A DNA stretch of 64,000 nt from Branchiostoma floridae (Eukaryota; Chordata; Leptocardii; Amphioxiformes; Branchiostomatidae). Below, piece after piece: positions 1-10,185 of the stretch. Numbering within the stretch: the first letter of the stretch is position 1; every line of letters begins with the position of its first letter. The notes under the pieces are model-generated. The model saw only the letters and a list, made by a program, of their open reading frames with translations, was not told the DNA's origin and made no database searches. Made by a program: the position numbers and the translations under genes. Where the stretch lies: assembly GCF_000003815.2 (NCBI RefSeq), contig NC_049983.1, positions 126,001 to 190,000 of the forward strand. The letters are read 5' to 3'.

Positions 1-13
1 CATCGACTGCAAA

Positions 14-332
14 TCAGATGGCGAACGACTTCCGTTTGTTTGCAAATATTGGCTTTCCCGAAACTTGAGGGTAATGCTGACATTGTGGCCCCGTGGTAGT
101 ATGTAGGCTGGCTTTGTGACACATTTCTTTTCTTTCATCATTATGCCCGCGCACTCCATTCATTGGTTAAAAAGATTCATACGACAAATGAATCAAAATC
201 TATTGATCTTTTGCCTTTTTGTGAGGAACGTCTTGTGTTTCCTTGTCCGCGTGCAAGAGGTAATGGGAGGTTCATAGATTTACTCACAGGTGATTGCACA
301 AGCCTCGCTTATAGGTGACAGGGACAGTTGGG
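14..332. repeat. Diverged direct repeat, copy 1
   Basis: This stretch aligns by eye with 810-1167. Shared blocks include a run about a signal-like phrase GACATTGTGGCCCC, the phrase ATGCCCGCGCA, and AGGAACGTCTTGTG followed by GCGTGCAAGAGG. The copies differ by many substitutions and small indels, so the duplication is old. No coding potential is evident. The family is not recognised. Confidence 0.75.
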
Positions 333-809
333 GGAGGAAGAGGCACGAGTGGGAAATTGTACTACACTCAGCTGCGATGGCTGATTTCGATTACGATTTA
401 GCTTCGATTCACTGCGATCATCGTGCAATATGCGGAATCGCAAGGACGTCGCATGCGCTTTGTGACCAGGGCTTATACCCCTGTCACACTACGCGAAAAT
501 CATTCGGACGACGTTTCTGCGAGCTTTAAATGACATTTTCGTGAGCAAGACGTCCGATGTTCTCACGATCATCCCGCGATTTTTCGGGATCGCCGTCGAT
601 TTTCAGGGGTCGTACGATGGTCGCGGTGCAGCGAAACATGTTCTTGAAATAAGCGATAAGTCGCAAGAGATCTCTGAGATCGCAGAGCTCGTTACCGAGG
701 AGTTGCACATCGTGCGAGCAAATGGTGCGTACCTCAAAAGGTTATCGGTCGACATTCGATTGATAGCCGTGCGTCAATCCAGCACTAGTTACTAATCAAC
801 GAGAGCAAT
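333..809. other. Spacer between direct repeats, no gene recognised
   Basis: This segment is richer in CpG than its flanks and holds short open frames on both strands (290-529, 541-795 and 526-708). None shows a recognisable domain. Short inverted motifs such as ATCCCGCGAT followed by TTTTTCGGGAT give local hairpin potential. No supported gene is seen. Confidence 0.4.
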
Positions 810-1167
810 TCGGATGGCGAATGCCCATCAGTTGGGAGACGTTCGGGCGAATGTTTACAAATATTGAATTTTTGGGAATGTGAGGGTAATTCTGACATTG
901 TGGCCCCTGTGCTAGTAAGTAGGCTAGCTTTGTGATATACTTTCCTTTCTTGTGTCATTTCTATTATGCCCGCGCATTCCATTCATTCGTCAAAAAGATT
1001 TCGACAACAAAATAAGCATTAGATTTATTGATCTCTTGCCTTTTTTTAGGAACGTCTTGTGTTACCTTGGCCGCGTGCAAGAGGTCATGGGAGGTTCATT
1101 ATCATAGATTTATTCACCGTCGATCACACGAGCCTCGCTTAAATGTGACGTCGACAGAGACAGTTTT
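810..1167. repeat. Diverged direct repeat, copy 2
   Basis: This is the second copy of the repeat at 14-332, in the same orientation. It keeps the same order of blocks from TCGGATGGCGAA to GACAGAGACAG. It is about 40 bp longer through small insertions. The two copies plus spacer make a roughly 1.1-kb segment that may be part of a longer mobile or segmentally duplicated unit beginning upstream of the window. Confidence 0.75.
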
Positions 1168-2235
1168 TTGGTGACAAATACGCAAGTCCCTCTGAAGATA
1201 TCGATCTTAAAATATGCCGACCTTCCTGCGATTGGGAAGTACGTCCGAAGATCGTATATAATATGACAGGGGTACAAGAAACATGCATTTCTGTGCATGA
1301 AGGTGCGAGGAAGATAAGACTCTTTTCTACGGCGATGTATTTCTGTCAAGTTACAACGTTTTCATAGCGAGCACGTTGTTATCATAGCTAGACCTTTGTT
1401 GTTTAACGGAAAGGTCACGACTTTCACAGCAAATGTTCTGAATGTCAAAACTCCTGTTCACAGCGATTGTTCTAAAGTTAAGTGTCAAACTGGCCTCTGG
1501 TCATAAACAGGCTCACTTAACAACCGGGGAACCCTGTACATTTTGCGTTTGCGGGATATGTTGTATGCCACTGGGATCTGGTCACTGTAATGATTTCTGA
1601 ATACGTGACAATTATATGTACTTTATGTACACTGTGGTTTGTAACAAGCATATTTACGCACAGGCACATGAACGTTCATATAAAATGAGAATCCGAAGTG
1701 ACTTCCCTTTTCATAATAATGCCATCATTGGATAATTCCTTGACGTGTAGAATATGCAACGTACAGCAATTCTGGAGTATAATGAGATCTTATTTTTCCT
1801 GTTCCATGTCATGATACAAATTTCACGATTATACACTTTTGAGACATGCCACATGCGCCATGGTACTATTCTGCTCCGTTTTTTAATAGATTTATCTTCG
1901 AAAAATCATTATCTCTTAACACGAGTTCAAGGCCACAGCAATGTACCTTAGCAGACATTTGGTACATTTTCTAACATGCACAAAAATCAGTGTCAATGGG
2001 GCGAAATAAGTATTTGTTGGTCCCTGTATATTATGGATGTTCAGCAATATAACATGAAATTAGAAAAAAAAGTCGAAACGTATCTGCATGCAGGCGTCGC
2101 ACGTGGCATTCTTCGAATTTCGCCAGTACAAGTTCGTCTACTGATACCCAGATCCCCTATGATACCCTTGTATATTGAGAAAGTGGAGTGCTACATCCCT
2201 GGCGGAGGGAAGTGGTACTGCACGTAATGTAATTT
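1168..2235. other. Intergenic DNA, nothing recognised
   Basis: Only short open frames without recognisable domains occur here (for example 1754-1951 and 1976-2227, plus strand). Base composition is ordinary AT-rich. No RNA gene, splice-supported exon or repeat family could be supported by eye. Confidence 0.4.
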
Positions 2236-2606
2236 ACTTTGAAATACATTGTCTACGACTCAGAACACTGTGTAGGGCTCAGTGCAGTGTATTGGACATA
2301 CTACAATGTATTTGACTAACTACGATGTATTTGACTCACTACAATGTAATTGACTCACTACAATGTATTTGATTCAATACAATATATTTGACTCAGTACA
2401 GTGTATCGGACTCACTACAGTGTATTGGGCTCACTACAATGTATTTTGCCACCGGAATACATTGTATTTGTGAAATACATTGTATTTGAAATTGTAATAC
2501 ATTGTATTTGAGCAATACAGTGGATGTAATACATTGTATTTGAGGAATACATTGTATTAGGCCCTGGAATACATTGTATTAGGCCCAAATACATTGTATT
2601 AGGCTT
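2236..2606. repeat. Array of near-palindromic 11-mers (ATACAATGTAT core)
   Basis: The core TACAATGTAT recurs about 10 times at a spacing near 19-20 bp in the first half, with the linker TTTGACTCAC. In the second half the same core appears as AATACATTGTAT at less regular spacing with linkers such as TTTGAGG and TAGGCCC. ATACA-T-TGTAT is almost its own reverse complement, so both halves are the same core in opposite linker context. Some units carry the variant CAGTGTAT. Confidence 0.8.
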
Positions 2607-2635
2607 TTGACTGGAATATTAAACCATACGAACTA

Positions 2636-2950
2636 GGGCAGTGTAGCAATCATTTCCTCGGGGTGTGTTGGCCATGGAGCCGAGGAGCTGGCCTGTGTGG
2701 TCCCTAGAATGGAAAAGCCTTGTATCAAGGCTACACCTTAGCTGTTTCTCAGGGTCTAACTTGGGCAGTGTAGCAAACATTTCCACGGGGTGTGGTGGCC
2801 ATGGAGCCGAGGAGCTGGCCTGTGTGGGCCCTAGCCTGGAAAAGCCTTGCATCCAGGCTACACCTTAGCTGTTTCTCAGGGTCTAACTTGGGCACAGTAG
2901 CAAACATTTCCACGGTGTGTGGTGGCCATGGAGCCGAGGCCCTAGAAAGA
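2636..2950. repeat. 127-bp tandem repeat, 2.5 units
   Basis: Unit starts GGGCAGTGTAGCAA are at 2636, 2763 and 2890, so the period is exactly 127 bp. Each unit contains GTGGCCATGGAGCCGAGG and, in the complete units, CCTTAGCTGTTTCTCAGG. The third unit breaks off near 2945. The units differ by a few substitutions. The short open frames on both strands across it are by-products of the repeat. Confidence 0.9.
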
Positions 2951-3014
2951 ACCTAGTATCGAGGATAGTGTTTTTTTCTGTGATCATCATACCATACGTA
3001 CTTTACAGCTGCAG

Positions 3015-3134
3015 ATAAAAGGATGGACCTAATGGAGACCCTGGAAGAGGTGGAGTCGGCACTGGTTGAGACCGCGAAGCTGACTGAAGAGGTGGCTGCA
3101 AGGGAGCTGGAGGAGATCGAGCTGGAGGAAAACG
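3015..3134 (+). CDS. Possible exon, short acidic coiled-coil-like peptide
   Basis: A splice-like acceptor (TTTACAGCTGCAG) precedes this exon and a good donor (ACG|GTAAGA) ends it. From ATG 3023 it encodes 37 residues rich in Glu and Leu (LEEVESAL, ELEEIELEEN), with heptad-like spacing suggestive of a coiled coil. It joins in phase 1 to the acceptor at 3299. Whether the ATG is a true start or an internal Met is unknown, so upstream exons may exist. It could be the end of a host gene or part of a mobile element. I do not recognise the family. Confidence 0.35.
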
Positions 3135-3298
3135 GTAAGAGGTCTTGTCATCTCTGCTGCATCCCTTTCAAGACATCATTCCAGCTATTATATATGTATA
3201 AGACGTATTTACTTCACCCGGTCTAAATTACAAATGCCTATGCAAGCTTTCCTTCTCATATGTGTGTTTTATAATACGAAAATGTATTCATTTTACAG

Positions 3299-3312
3299 AC
3301 GTCAAAAAGTGA
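3299..3312 (+). CDS. Possible terminal coding exon of the same small gene
   Basis: The acceptor CATTTTACAG is followed by ACGTCAAAAAGTGA. Joined to the G left over from 3134, this reads Asp-Val-Lys-Lys-stop. An AATAAA hexamer on the same strand at 3413-3418 could serve as polyadenylation signal, about 100 nt after the stop. The set of acceptor, stop and AATAAA is coherent but short, so chance is not excluded. Confidence 0.3.
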
Positions 3313-3419
3313 TGGCAGCTCCCGGTGACCGTCCGGACGTCCCCTGACACTGGAGTTTGAACTTCTCATGACGTCAGCTGGACAAGAGTAGCCATGTGAT
3401 GATGTTTACTTGAATAAAA

Positions 3420-4592
3420 AGAAAATGTCTGTAGAAAATTCTCGTAGATATTTCTCCAATCTATCTTATGGTGTGCTTCCGGTTTGCTACCTAAGACATC
3501 GCCTGACTTCAGGTGCCACCATGCATGTCTAAAAATGTTCTTTTTCAAAAATTCTTTGTGGTGTTAAGTACCATACACATGTAGTGTTCAGTCCAACAAT
3601 GCAAAAAGTATACAGAAGAAAACGATTACATCTCAGTATTTACGTCATGGAACTAATAACGGCTGATTCATTTGGGGATTCTTGGTGTAATAAAATCTAC
3701 TGAAAAAAATCCATGCGTATTTGTAATATTTGCCTGTACAGCAACGTTATATTAGAAAACAGCATACGTAGTAAAGCCTCCAGCCTCTACCAGGCTCCGT
3801 GGATCGGTGGTCTAATTGTAAAAGTTGGAAAAATAGAAGGTGAGGTTACTGCCTGAAGAGTTAAACTGGATCCTTAGTGGAAATCGGCTAATTTCCAGGC
3901 AGATCTTGCTGTGACATAAAGATAGTATCATTCCGAAACAGCAAGCCACGTCGAATCCTGACAGAATGTGGCCAAAAGAATATCATATACTGGAATGCAG
4001 TAAGAATTTCTAGAATACACTACGAAAGCATAGGAATAGAAAAGACTTTTCATTCTGACGGCATTTTGGCTCATTCCTTCTCGTGTGAAGGGGATATAAT
4101 GACCATTTGGAATTCCCATTCGGAATGGCCCCGAATGTGGCACGAATTTTACACATACATGTACTAGTACTTCATTCCGGCTGGTTCTGCTTGATTCCTG
4201 CTAATTCGGTTTCCGTGTGAAGGCCCTATTACGCTAGCCAAACTCCCTCCGGACGGCAAATCATTCTCCCTCTGGCCAGCATAATTGATGACCAGTCAAC
4301 AGCCTCTTTTGTGCAGTAGATACAAAAAGAGAGTCCATACTGTCACCTTTGTTCAGAACTATCAACCATGACGGCACAGTGACCTGGAGACATGACACGA
4401 GTAACCCAAAATTATACTCGGCCAAATCGTGGTGAACTCCACATCCGCAAAGAAACCTAACAAGTACTACTTGAAGTAGCGATATTTCCCCCCGTTTCTT
4501 CAGACCCCAGTAGGGGAGGGGGCGGGTTAAGGCCCACAACAGACAACGTAGCCAGCGACGATAGTTTTAGGTAGTCAAAAGGGGATCAAAAA
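3420..4592. other. Intergenic DNA, no gene recognised
   Basis: No coding exon could be supported. The stretch 3780-4250 has the look of an old DNA element: it contains GTGTGAAGG twice (4083 and 4204 areas) and several ATTCCG-type words, but clear termini were not found. Confidence 0.35.
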
Positions 4593-5073
4593 CTTCAAAC
4601 AGACAACACTTGTATAGTCGTGCGACTTTTATTGTAAAGGCGGACAGGACTTCAGCCTGGCTCTGAACAAGGAGGTTAAAAATCACTTTTTTTAACCTCC
4701 TTGCTCTGAATTACCCAACCGTGGGAGCCTTTACAACTGAGCCGGCAGGACATTCCACTGAGCGATAGTACGGGAGAAGAATGAGTATTTGTTTGTGCTG
4801 ATGCAGGTGTTGACACCCCCCACCACCACCCCCGGGCACGCCCCTTGGCTGAGCACTGTATGATATAACATATATGACATATGACATAATGATCTGAAAT
4901 TCTTCACTAGGAGGGGGCGTGTCACGCAGACAACTATGCCACCACCTCGGACCCAGTCGCGCGACCCTTCAGTGGGGGGCCCGCGACTATTCCTCACATG
5001 TCTAAAGAGAAATCGTCGCCCACAACGATAGACAATAAAAGTGGCACGACTATATAAGTGTTGTCTGTTTGAA
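4593..5073. mobile_element. Inverted-repeat DNA element A (part of foldback composite)
   Basis: The left end begins CTTCAAACAGACAACAC. The right end at 5073 finishes with its complement, GTGTTGTCTGTTTGAAG. The inverted match runs on through TATAGTCGTGCGACTTTTATTGT with one or two mismatches, giving termini of about 44 bp around a 480-bp body. No transposase is encoded. It abuts a second, related segment (5074-5868), and the two form a composite. Confidence 0.75.
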
Positions 5074-5126
5074 GTCGTGCGACTTTTATTGTCTATCGTT
5101 GTGGGCGACGGTTGTCTTTAGACATG
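4997..5126. repeat. Long hairpin, about 53-bp arms with a 23-nt loop
   Basis: The left arm 4997-5050 (CATGTCTAAAG to GGCACGAC) is matched by the right arm 5074-5126 (GTCGTGCGAC to CTTTAGACATG) with few mismatches. The loop TATATAAGTGTTGTCTG.. is itself the terminus of element A. The hairpin therefore marks the junction of two oppositely oriented element arms. Confidence 0.85.
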
Positions 5127-5868
5127 CGTTCAGAATATTGCGGGACACCCGCGGCGCAGGATTCCACTGCGGTGCGTGCGTGACCCACAGTGACCTCTTG
5201 CTTGCAAATAAAAAATGGCGGGAGAATTCTTTATTTTCGTCATGCAGCAGATTACTATTATTTTGCTTGCAAACAAACATTGTCCCCAACAAAGAATGAC
5301 ACAGAGACGGGGAAATCTGGAATCAAACCCGGCGTTCGTGGCCGATGGTGGTATTACAGATTATCGTGAAGGATGTAGCCACTGGTGCCGTGGTGGCAGG
5401 GCATTGCGCTGGAACAGGCAGTTTCTGATGACAAAAATACGTTTCCATTACTGACTGCATGTATATTTACGGAGAAAAATGCCCTTTCGAATAAAAAAAA
5501 CACGCTGCAGGCTTATTAGTACTGTATATGATCCAGTCCCGTCGCCGATTTCTCTTTAGACATGTGAGGAATAGTCGCGGGCCCCCTGCGCGATCGGGTC
5601 CGAGGTGGTCGCACGATGATTCCAATAAAACCCTTCGCACGACTATAATGACTCGTTCTAGATCTCTCCCGACATCTCCACAGATACCGGTAAAAACTGT
5701 GTGTAGATTGGGCCTAAACCTTTTGTCAGACTCTGTACAGTTGTCTGCGTGACACGCCCCCTCCTAGTCAAGAATTTCAGATCATTATGCTCCACACCTG
5801 CATCAACACAAACAATACAATCTTTACAATAAAAGTCGCACGACTATACAAGTGTTGTCTGTTTGAAG
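5074..5868. mobile_element. Inverted-repeat DNA element B (foldback partner)
   Basis: The right terminus 5822-5868 is an exact 47-bp inverted copy of 4593-4639. Further inward, 5548-5590 (TCTCTTTAGACATGTGAGGA) and 5735-5800 (GACACGCCCCCTCCTAG, ATGCAGGTGTTGAC-like) mirror left-arm sequence at 4975-5010 and 4800-4930. The whole 4593-5868 unit can fold back on itself. The central part 5127-5540 is not mirrored and has no recognised gene. Confidence 0.75.
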
Positions 5869-6430
5869 TTATAAGGCCCACTTAATTTTAGAATGATCCT
5901 GAATACTCGTGGCGGCAAAATGAAGGGGAACAATGTTAACGTCTGGCATTTGCTTCAAGAACTTCGACAACTTGGGCCTAGTTAAAAAAGGTATGTTTCC
6001 TGTTTCAGTCCTGAAAAAATAGGGTTAGTATAGGTAGGGATTATCTCTTTTTTCGATGTTTTGTTAGGCTTTGGCCAAAACTCTGATACAATACAGGTTA
6101 ACAAAGTAAAACTTAACTGCATGAGGGCACTGACAAACTTTAATTTTGTACTCAATGGTTACAAATCCGTGGATATATATATCCTTTTTAAATAGGACAA
6201 GTATTATTTCTTCACTTGAATACGAAGCAGGCTTATTACAGATTCTAACTGTAATCTATGTGACTCCAATGCCCACCAAGAAAGGCAGCAGTTTTTGGGG
6301 TAGGTCGAGAAAAAAGGAAACATAACATTTTCCCTTAGGCCTTAGTGAGGTGTTAAGTAGTCAGTCCATTTGTTAAGTCTGTGTAACCAGTCCTGTGTAA
6401 CAATTCGCATTTCTAGTTGGTCGTCATGGC
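5869..6430. repeat. Unknown interspersed repeat, copy A
   Basis: This aligns in direct orientation with about 9430-9990. Shared blocks include GGCGGCAAAATGAAGGGGA, AGGCTTTGGCCAAAACT, GATACAATACAGGTTAAC and GTGTAACAATTCGCATTTC. Divergence is moderate with indels. It lies immediately right of the foldback element and left of the LINE. Confidence 0.75.
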
Positions 6431-6439
6431 AACGCTGAT

Positions 6440-6528
6440 TGACGACACCGAAGGGTGGAGGCGCCTGGGGAGTGAAAACAAAATAGGAGGAACGTTTTAT
6501 GACTTTGTCCGGTTTATTGCAGGCATCA
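6440..6528 (-). mobile_element. Probable LINE 3' UTR and tail
   Basis: Minus-strand sequence after the LINE stop reads TGATGATGCCTGCAATAAACC, giving a short tail with an AATAAA word. It ends near the boundary with repeat copy A, so this side is the likely 3' insertion end. No clear target-site duplication was found. Confidence 0.4.
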
Positions 6529-8619
6529 TCATGGCTCTTTCCCCGTCGTCGAGGATTCGTGGGAAGTTCTGGATGGTCTGCAGGCCCTCATGTGGCTGAG
6601 CAGTCCTATCCTTGACCTGCACACTCTGCTGCACTGCTGGCAGGTGAACTGGGCAGAGGAGACGGTCTGGTCAGCTGCCTCCTTTCTCCTCCTCCTTCTC
6701 TCTTCAGCATGGTCATGACGCTTAGTCTCAAGGGCCTCTGTGCCCCGCCTTGTCAACGTTCTCCAGTTAGCTCTGTTAGCTGCTCTATTTTCCCATTCAG
6801 CTTCAGGGATGCCAGCTACTCTGAGTTGTTGTTTTAACTGGTCTTTATACCGTTTCTTGGGAGCGCCTCTGGTACGCTTGCCTATGCAGAGTTCACTGTA
6901 GAAAACAGCCTTTGGCATTCTAGTGTCCTCCATTCGAGCCAGGTGACCTGCCCAGCGTAGCTGTCTGGACATGAGCATGGCCTCTATGCTGCAGATGTTG
7001 GCTCGCTTCAAAACCTCGTTATTTGTTATAAAGTCCTGCCAGTTGATAGCCATGATGGAGCGAAGACTTCGCTGATGGAATCTTTCCAGAAGTTTTACTT
7101 GTCTCCGGTATAGAACCCAAGCCTCCGATCCATACAGAAGGGTGGTGATAACGACTGCTTTGTAGACCAGGATTTTGGTGGACAGCCGCAGGTTGTGGTT
7201 CTTCCAGACACGTTTTCGTAACCGTCCAAAGGCAATACTGGCCTTGGAGAGTCTGTTGTCCACGTCTTTGTCCACTGAAGCATCGTTGGAAATCACACTC
7301 CCAAGGTATGTAAAGTTCTCTACTGTATTGAGTTGGGTGCCATCAATACTTATGTGTGGTGCCTGGTAGCTCTCATGAGGTGACTTTTGGTGCAGCACTT
7401 CTGTTTTCTTTAGGCTTATGGTGAGTCCGAAGGCCCTAGCTGCATCTGCAAAATGGTTGACAGCTCTCTGGAGGGCTTCCTCTGTATGAGCAAGAAGGGC
7501 ACAGTCGTCTGCGAACAGCAGCTCGAGTATCAATGCTTCAATGGTTTTGGTGCGAGCCAGGAGTCTTCGCAGGTTAAAAACGCTGCCATCAGTTCGGAAT
7601 CGTATGTAGATTCCATCTGTGAGGTCCTCCTTGGCTTCCCTGAGCATCATGCTGAAGTAAATGGCAAATAATGTGGGTGCCAAGACACAACCTTGCTTGA
7701 CCCCATTTTCAATGGGGAATGGGTCTGACAGGTCACCTTTGTGTTTGACTTGTCCCATTTGGCCTTCGTGGAGTTGTTGCAGGATTTCCATAAGTTTTGG
7801 TGGGCAGCCAAGTCTTACTAAAATCCTCCAGAGCCCATCACGGCTAACGGTATCGAAGGCCTTTGTAAGATCAATGAATGCCGCATACAGTCCTACGTTC
7901 TGTTCCCTGCACTTCTCCTGAATCTGTCTGAGAACAAAAGTCATGTCTGTTGTGCTCCTGTTAGCCCTGAACCCACACTGGCTTTCGGGGAGGTTCTCCT
8001 CAGCAACTGTTGGGATAAGCCGGTCCAGAATGACCCTTGCTAAGATCTTCCCAGCGATGGACAGTAGTGTTACACCTCGGTAGTTCGAGCAGTCAGACTT
8101 CTCGCCTTTGTGTTTGTAGAGGGATACGATGACTGCATCACGGAGATCTTGCGGTACCACTCCTTTCTCCCAGCAGTCCCTAAATAGATCCGTGAGTACT
8201 GTGAGTAGGGTGTCGCCCCCCAACTTGTACACTTCAGCCGGTATGCCGTCAACTCCAGGAGCTTTGTGGCACCTCAACTTGGCGACTGCTGCTTTGACTT
8301 CCACACCAGATAGTCGTCTCTCATCTTTCCCTTTCCCAGACCAGTAGAGCGTGTACCCTGCACCATGTTCTGTCAGACATCCCTGTTCTGCAAAACGAAC
8401 TTCACTAACTGCTGCAATGTCAACATCCAGTCTTGCTAGCTCTCTGGCAACAAGTGCTGTGCGTCTCTGTGGGTGTTTACTGTCTTTTGAGTCTTGCATT
8501 GTGCGAACATTCCAGCATGCTACTTTAAGTATAGTACTACTACTCTTCATTCTCTTTGGTCTACCGCTGTATGGAGATGCCGTTGGCCACGGCGAACCAA
8601 CCCGGCTGAAGTGAGACAA
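6529..8619 (-). mobile_element. LINE polyprotein: truncated endonuclease plus reverse transcriptase, internally deleted
   Basis: The 696-residue frame begins with the start of an AP-type endonuclease domain (residues 30-100, with LKVACWNVRTM near 31-41). It then jumps at residues 103-107 (ERRLSGVEVKAAV) straight into the pre-RT region. Reverse transcriptase motifs follow: GVDGIPAEVYK near 122, AAFIDLTKAFDTV near 246 with the motif A Asp, GVKQGCVLAP near 306, and the FADD catalytic box at 369-372. A C-terminal CCHC zinc-binding motif (C-x2-C-x12-H-x3-C) is at 660-680. Most of the endonuclease, including its catalytic His and Asp block, is missing. The C-terminal motif and RWAGHLARM phrase resemble RTE/CR1-like LINEs, but the clade is not settled. 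The frame itself is intact. As it stands the copy cannot be autonomous. Confidence 0.9.
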
Positions 8620-9240
8620 GCGATGTTTGGACCACCTTTTCTAGGTCCCTCTCTATTCAGAGCAGGCAGCGCTGTCCCTAAAAAGGGCTGCCTGGTCGCT
8701 CAGGGTGCTGCCGGGTGTTGCTGTTGTCTCAGTCAGCAGACAGACGACCATCACTTCTGAGCCGCCTACATGCGGAGTCGGGGCTGCGACTCCCAGTGCA
8801 TCTACACCTGTCGGTTCGCCTCTTCTCCATCGCTGCAGGACTTTTCCTTCCCTTCCCGCCTGCGCTGAGTGGGTTTATAGTGAGAGTTGGTTCGCGCCCC
8901 CAGCTACTGTTGGGACCAACTTCACTCCTTAGGCGCCGTATCCTTCCACAGTGGCTCAGAAGACTAAGACGGCTGTGGCGACCTCGGAGCTGTAGGTTTT
9001 AAGGACTGTCCTTGTCCGTGTCCCCTCGACGTGGTTTGGCCCGCTTGCTGAAGCGGTGTACCGGGGTGTGGCGCTTGGAGCCAGCACGTGAGAGTTTAGG
9101 GGATGAGTGAGGGTCGAGGTGAATGTCCACCCTACTGATGGTCGTTCGGGCGCAGCAGCCATCCACCAAGTGACTATCCCTCTACACAGAGCCCCCTACA
9201 CCCCTGCAGGCATATAAGCATTGATAAAAATGAATTCAGA
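8620..9240 (-). mobile_element. Probable LINE 5' UTR
   Basis: This GC-rich stretch directly upstream of the LINE start codon has several open frames but no recognised domain. Its composition differs from the AT-rich flanks at 9240 onward, which suggests it belongs to the element. The exact 5' end is uncertain. Confidence 0.4.
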
Positions 9241-9279
9241 CGGATATTGACCGGAAAGTTACATATTCAGAAATCACTT

Positions 9280-9429
9280 TTTTGTTGTGACAAGTTGTCA
9301 AAAACCTTTGCGGATGTACGCCCCTGGGCTGTGGAGCATAATGATTTGATATTCTCAATTCAGAGGGGTTGTGTCATGCCGACAACTAAACAGACAAAAG
9401 GGCTAGAGTCACCAGATGTAGTTTTACGC
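9280..9429. repeat. Diverged fragment of the foldback arm
   Basis: GGAGCATAATGAT, then GAGGGGTTGTGTCATGCCGACAAC, resembles left-arm sequence of the foldback element at 4880-4940 (CATAATGATCTG, GGGGGCGTGTCACGCAGACAAC) in the same orientation. It lies just left of repeat copy B. Confidence 0.45.
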
Positions 9430-9990
9430 TTATGGCCTATTTTACATTGATTTCAGAACACCCCTGGCGGCAAAATGAAGGGGAGGGGGGGGGGGGTGAC
9501 TGTCATTTGCACTACGAACAACTTAGGCCTAGAAAAAATGCTGTGTTTCCAGTTTCAGCCCTGAAAAACATAAGGGTTGGTAGGTAGGCATCATCTTTTT
9601 TCAAACTTTTTGAGGCTTTGGCCAAAACTGATACAATACAGGTTAACGAAGTAAAACTGTACTACACGAGGACACTTCTATATACAATGTCAAGTTTTGA
9701 TATTATACACAATAGTTACAAATCTGTGGATATATTTATCCTTCATTAGATAGGACAAACAGTTTTTCTTGAATTGGAAGCAGGCAGTGGGACAGTACAA
9801 AAATGTGTAATCTTTGAATGACAGAAAAGTGGGTGTTGTCAAGATTAGAAGTCAGATTAGCACATTTTAACGGTGAGTGAACAAGTGTATAATGGATGCA
9901 TAATGGTGACAAAGTGGAAAGGTTAGGTGTTAAATATTCAGTCCAGTTGTCTGTGTAACCAGTCCTGTGTAACAATTCGCATTTCCATTT
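9430..9990. repeat. Unknown interspersed repeat, copy B
   Basis: This is the second copy of 5869-6430, with the same order of blocks (CTGGCGGCAAAATGAAGGGGA, TTTGGCCAAAACTGATACAA, CCAGTCCTGTGTAACAATTCGC). It carries a G-homopolymer run near 9485. The two copies bracket the LINE. The LINE is therefore inserted between, or was carried with, an older duplication. Confidence 0.75.
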
Positions 9991-10185
9991 GGCGACCTTT
10001 GGCAATGTAACTTTATTGGAGATCGCAGTGTTGCTACTGAATTAAATACTAATATCATAAACAATGATCCGCGACATTTTGCTAATTTTTTTTTTGAAAT
10101 TTAGAATAAGATCACCATTTCAGGTAACCAATTGGCACCCTCTAGCGAGAAATTGGCGACCTGCAAATGTCTTCGTGAGTTAAAA

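Noticed and set aside
7095-8614. Several plus-strand open frames across 7175-8932.
   Set aside because: They are antisense shadows of the LINE protein, sharing its codon structure.
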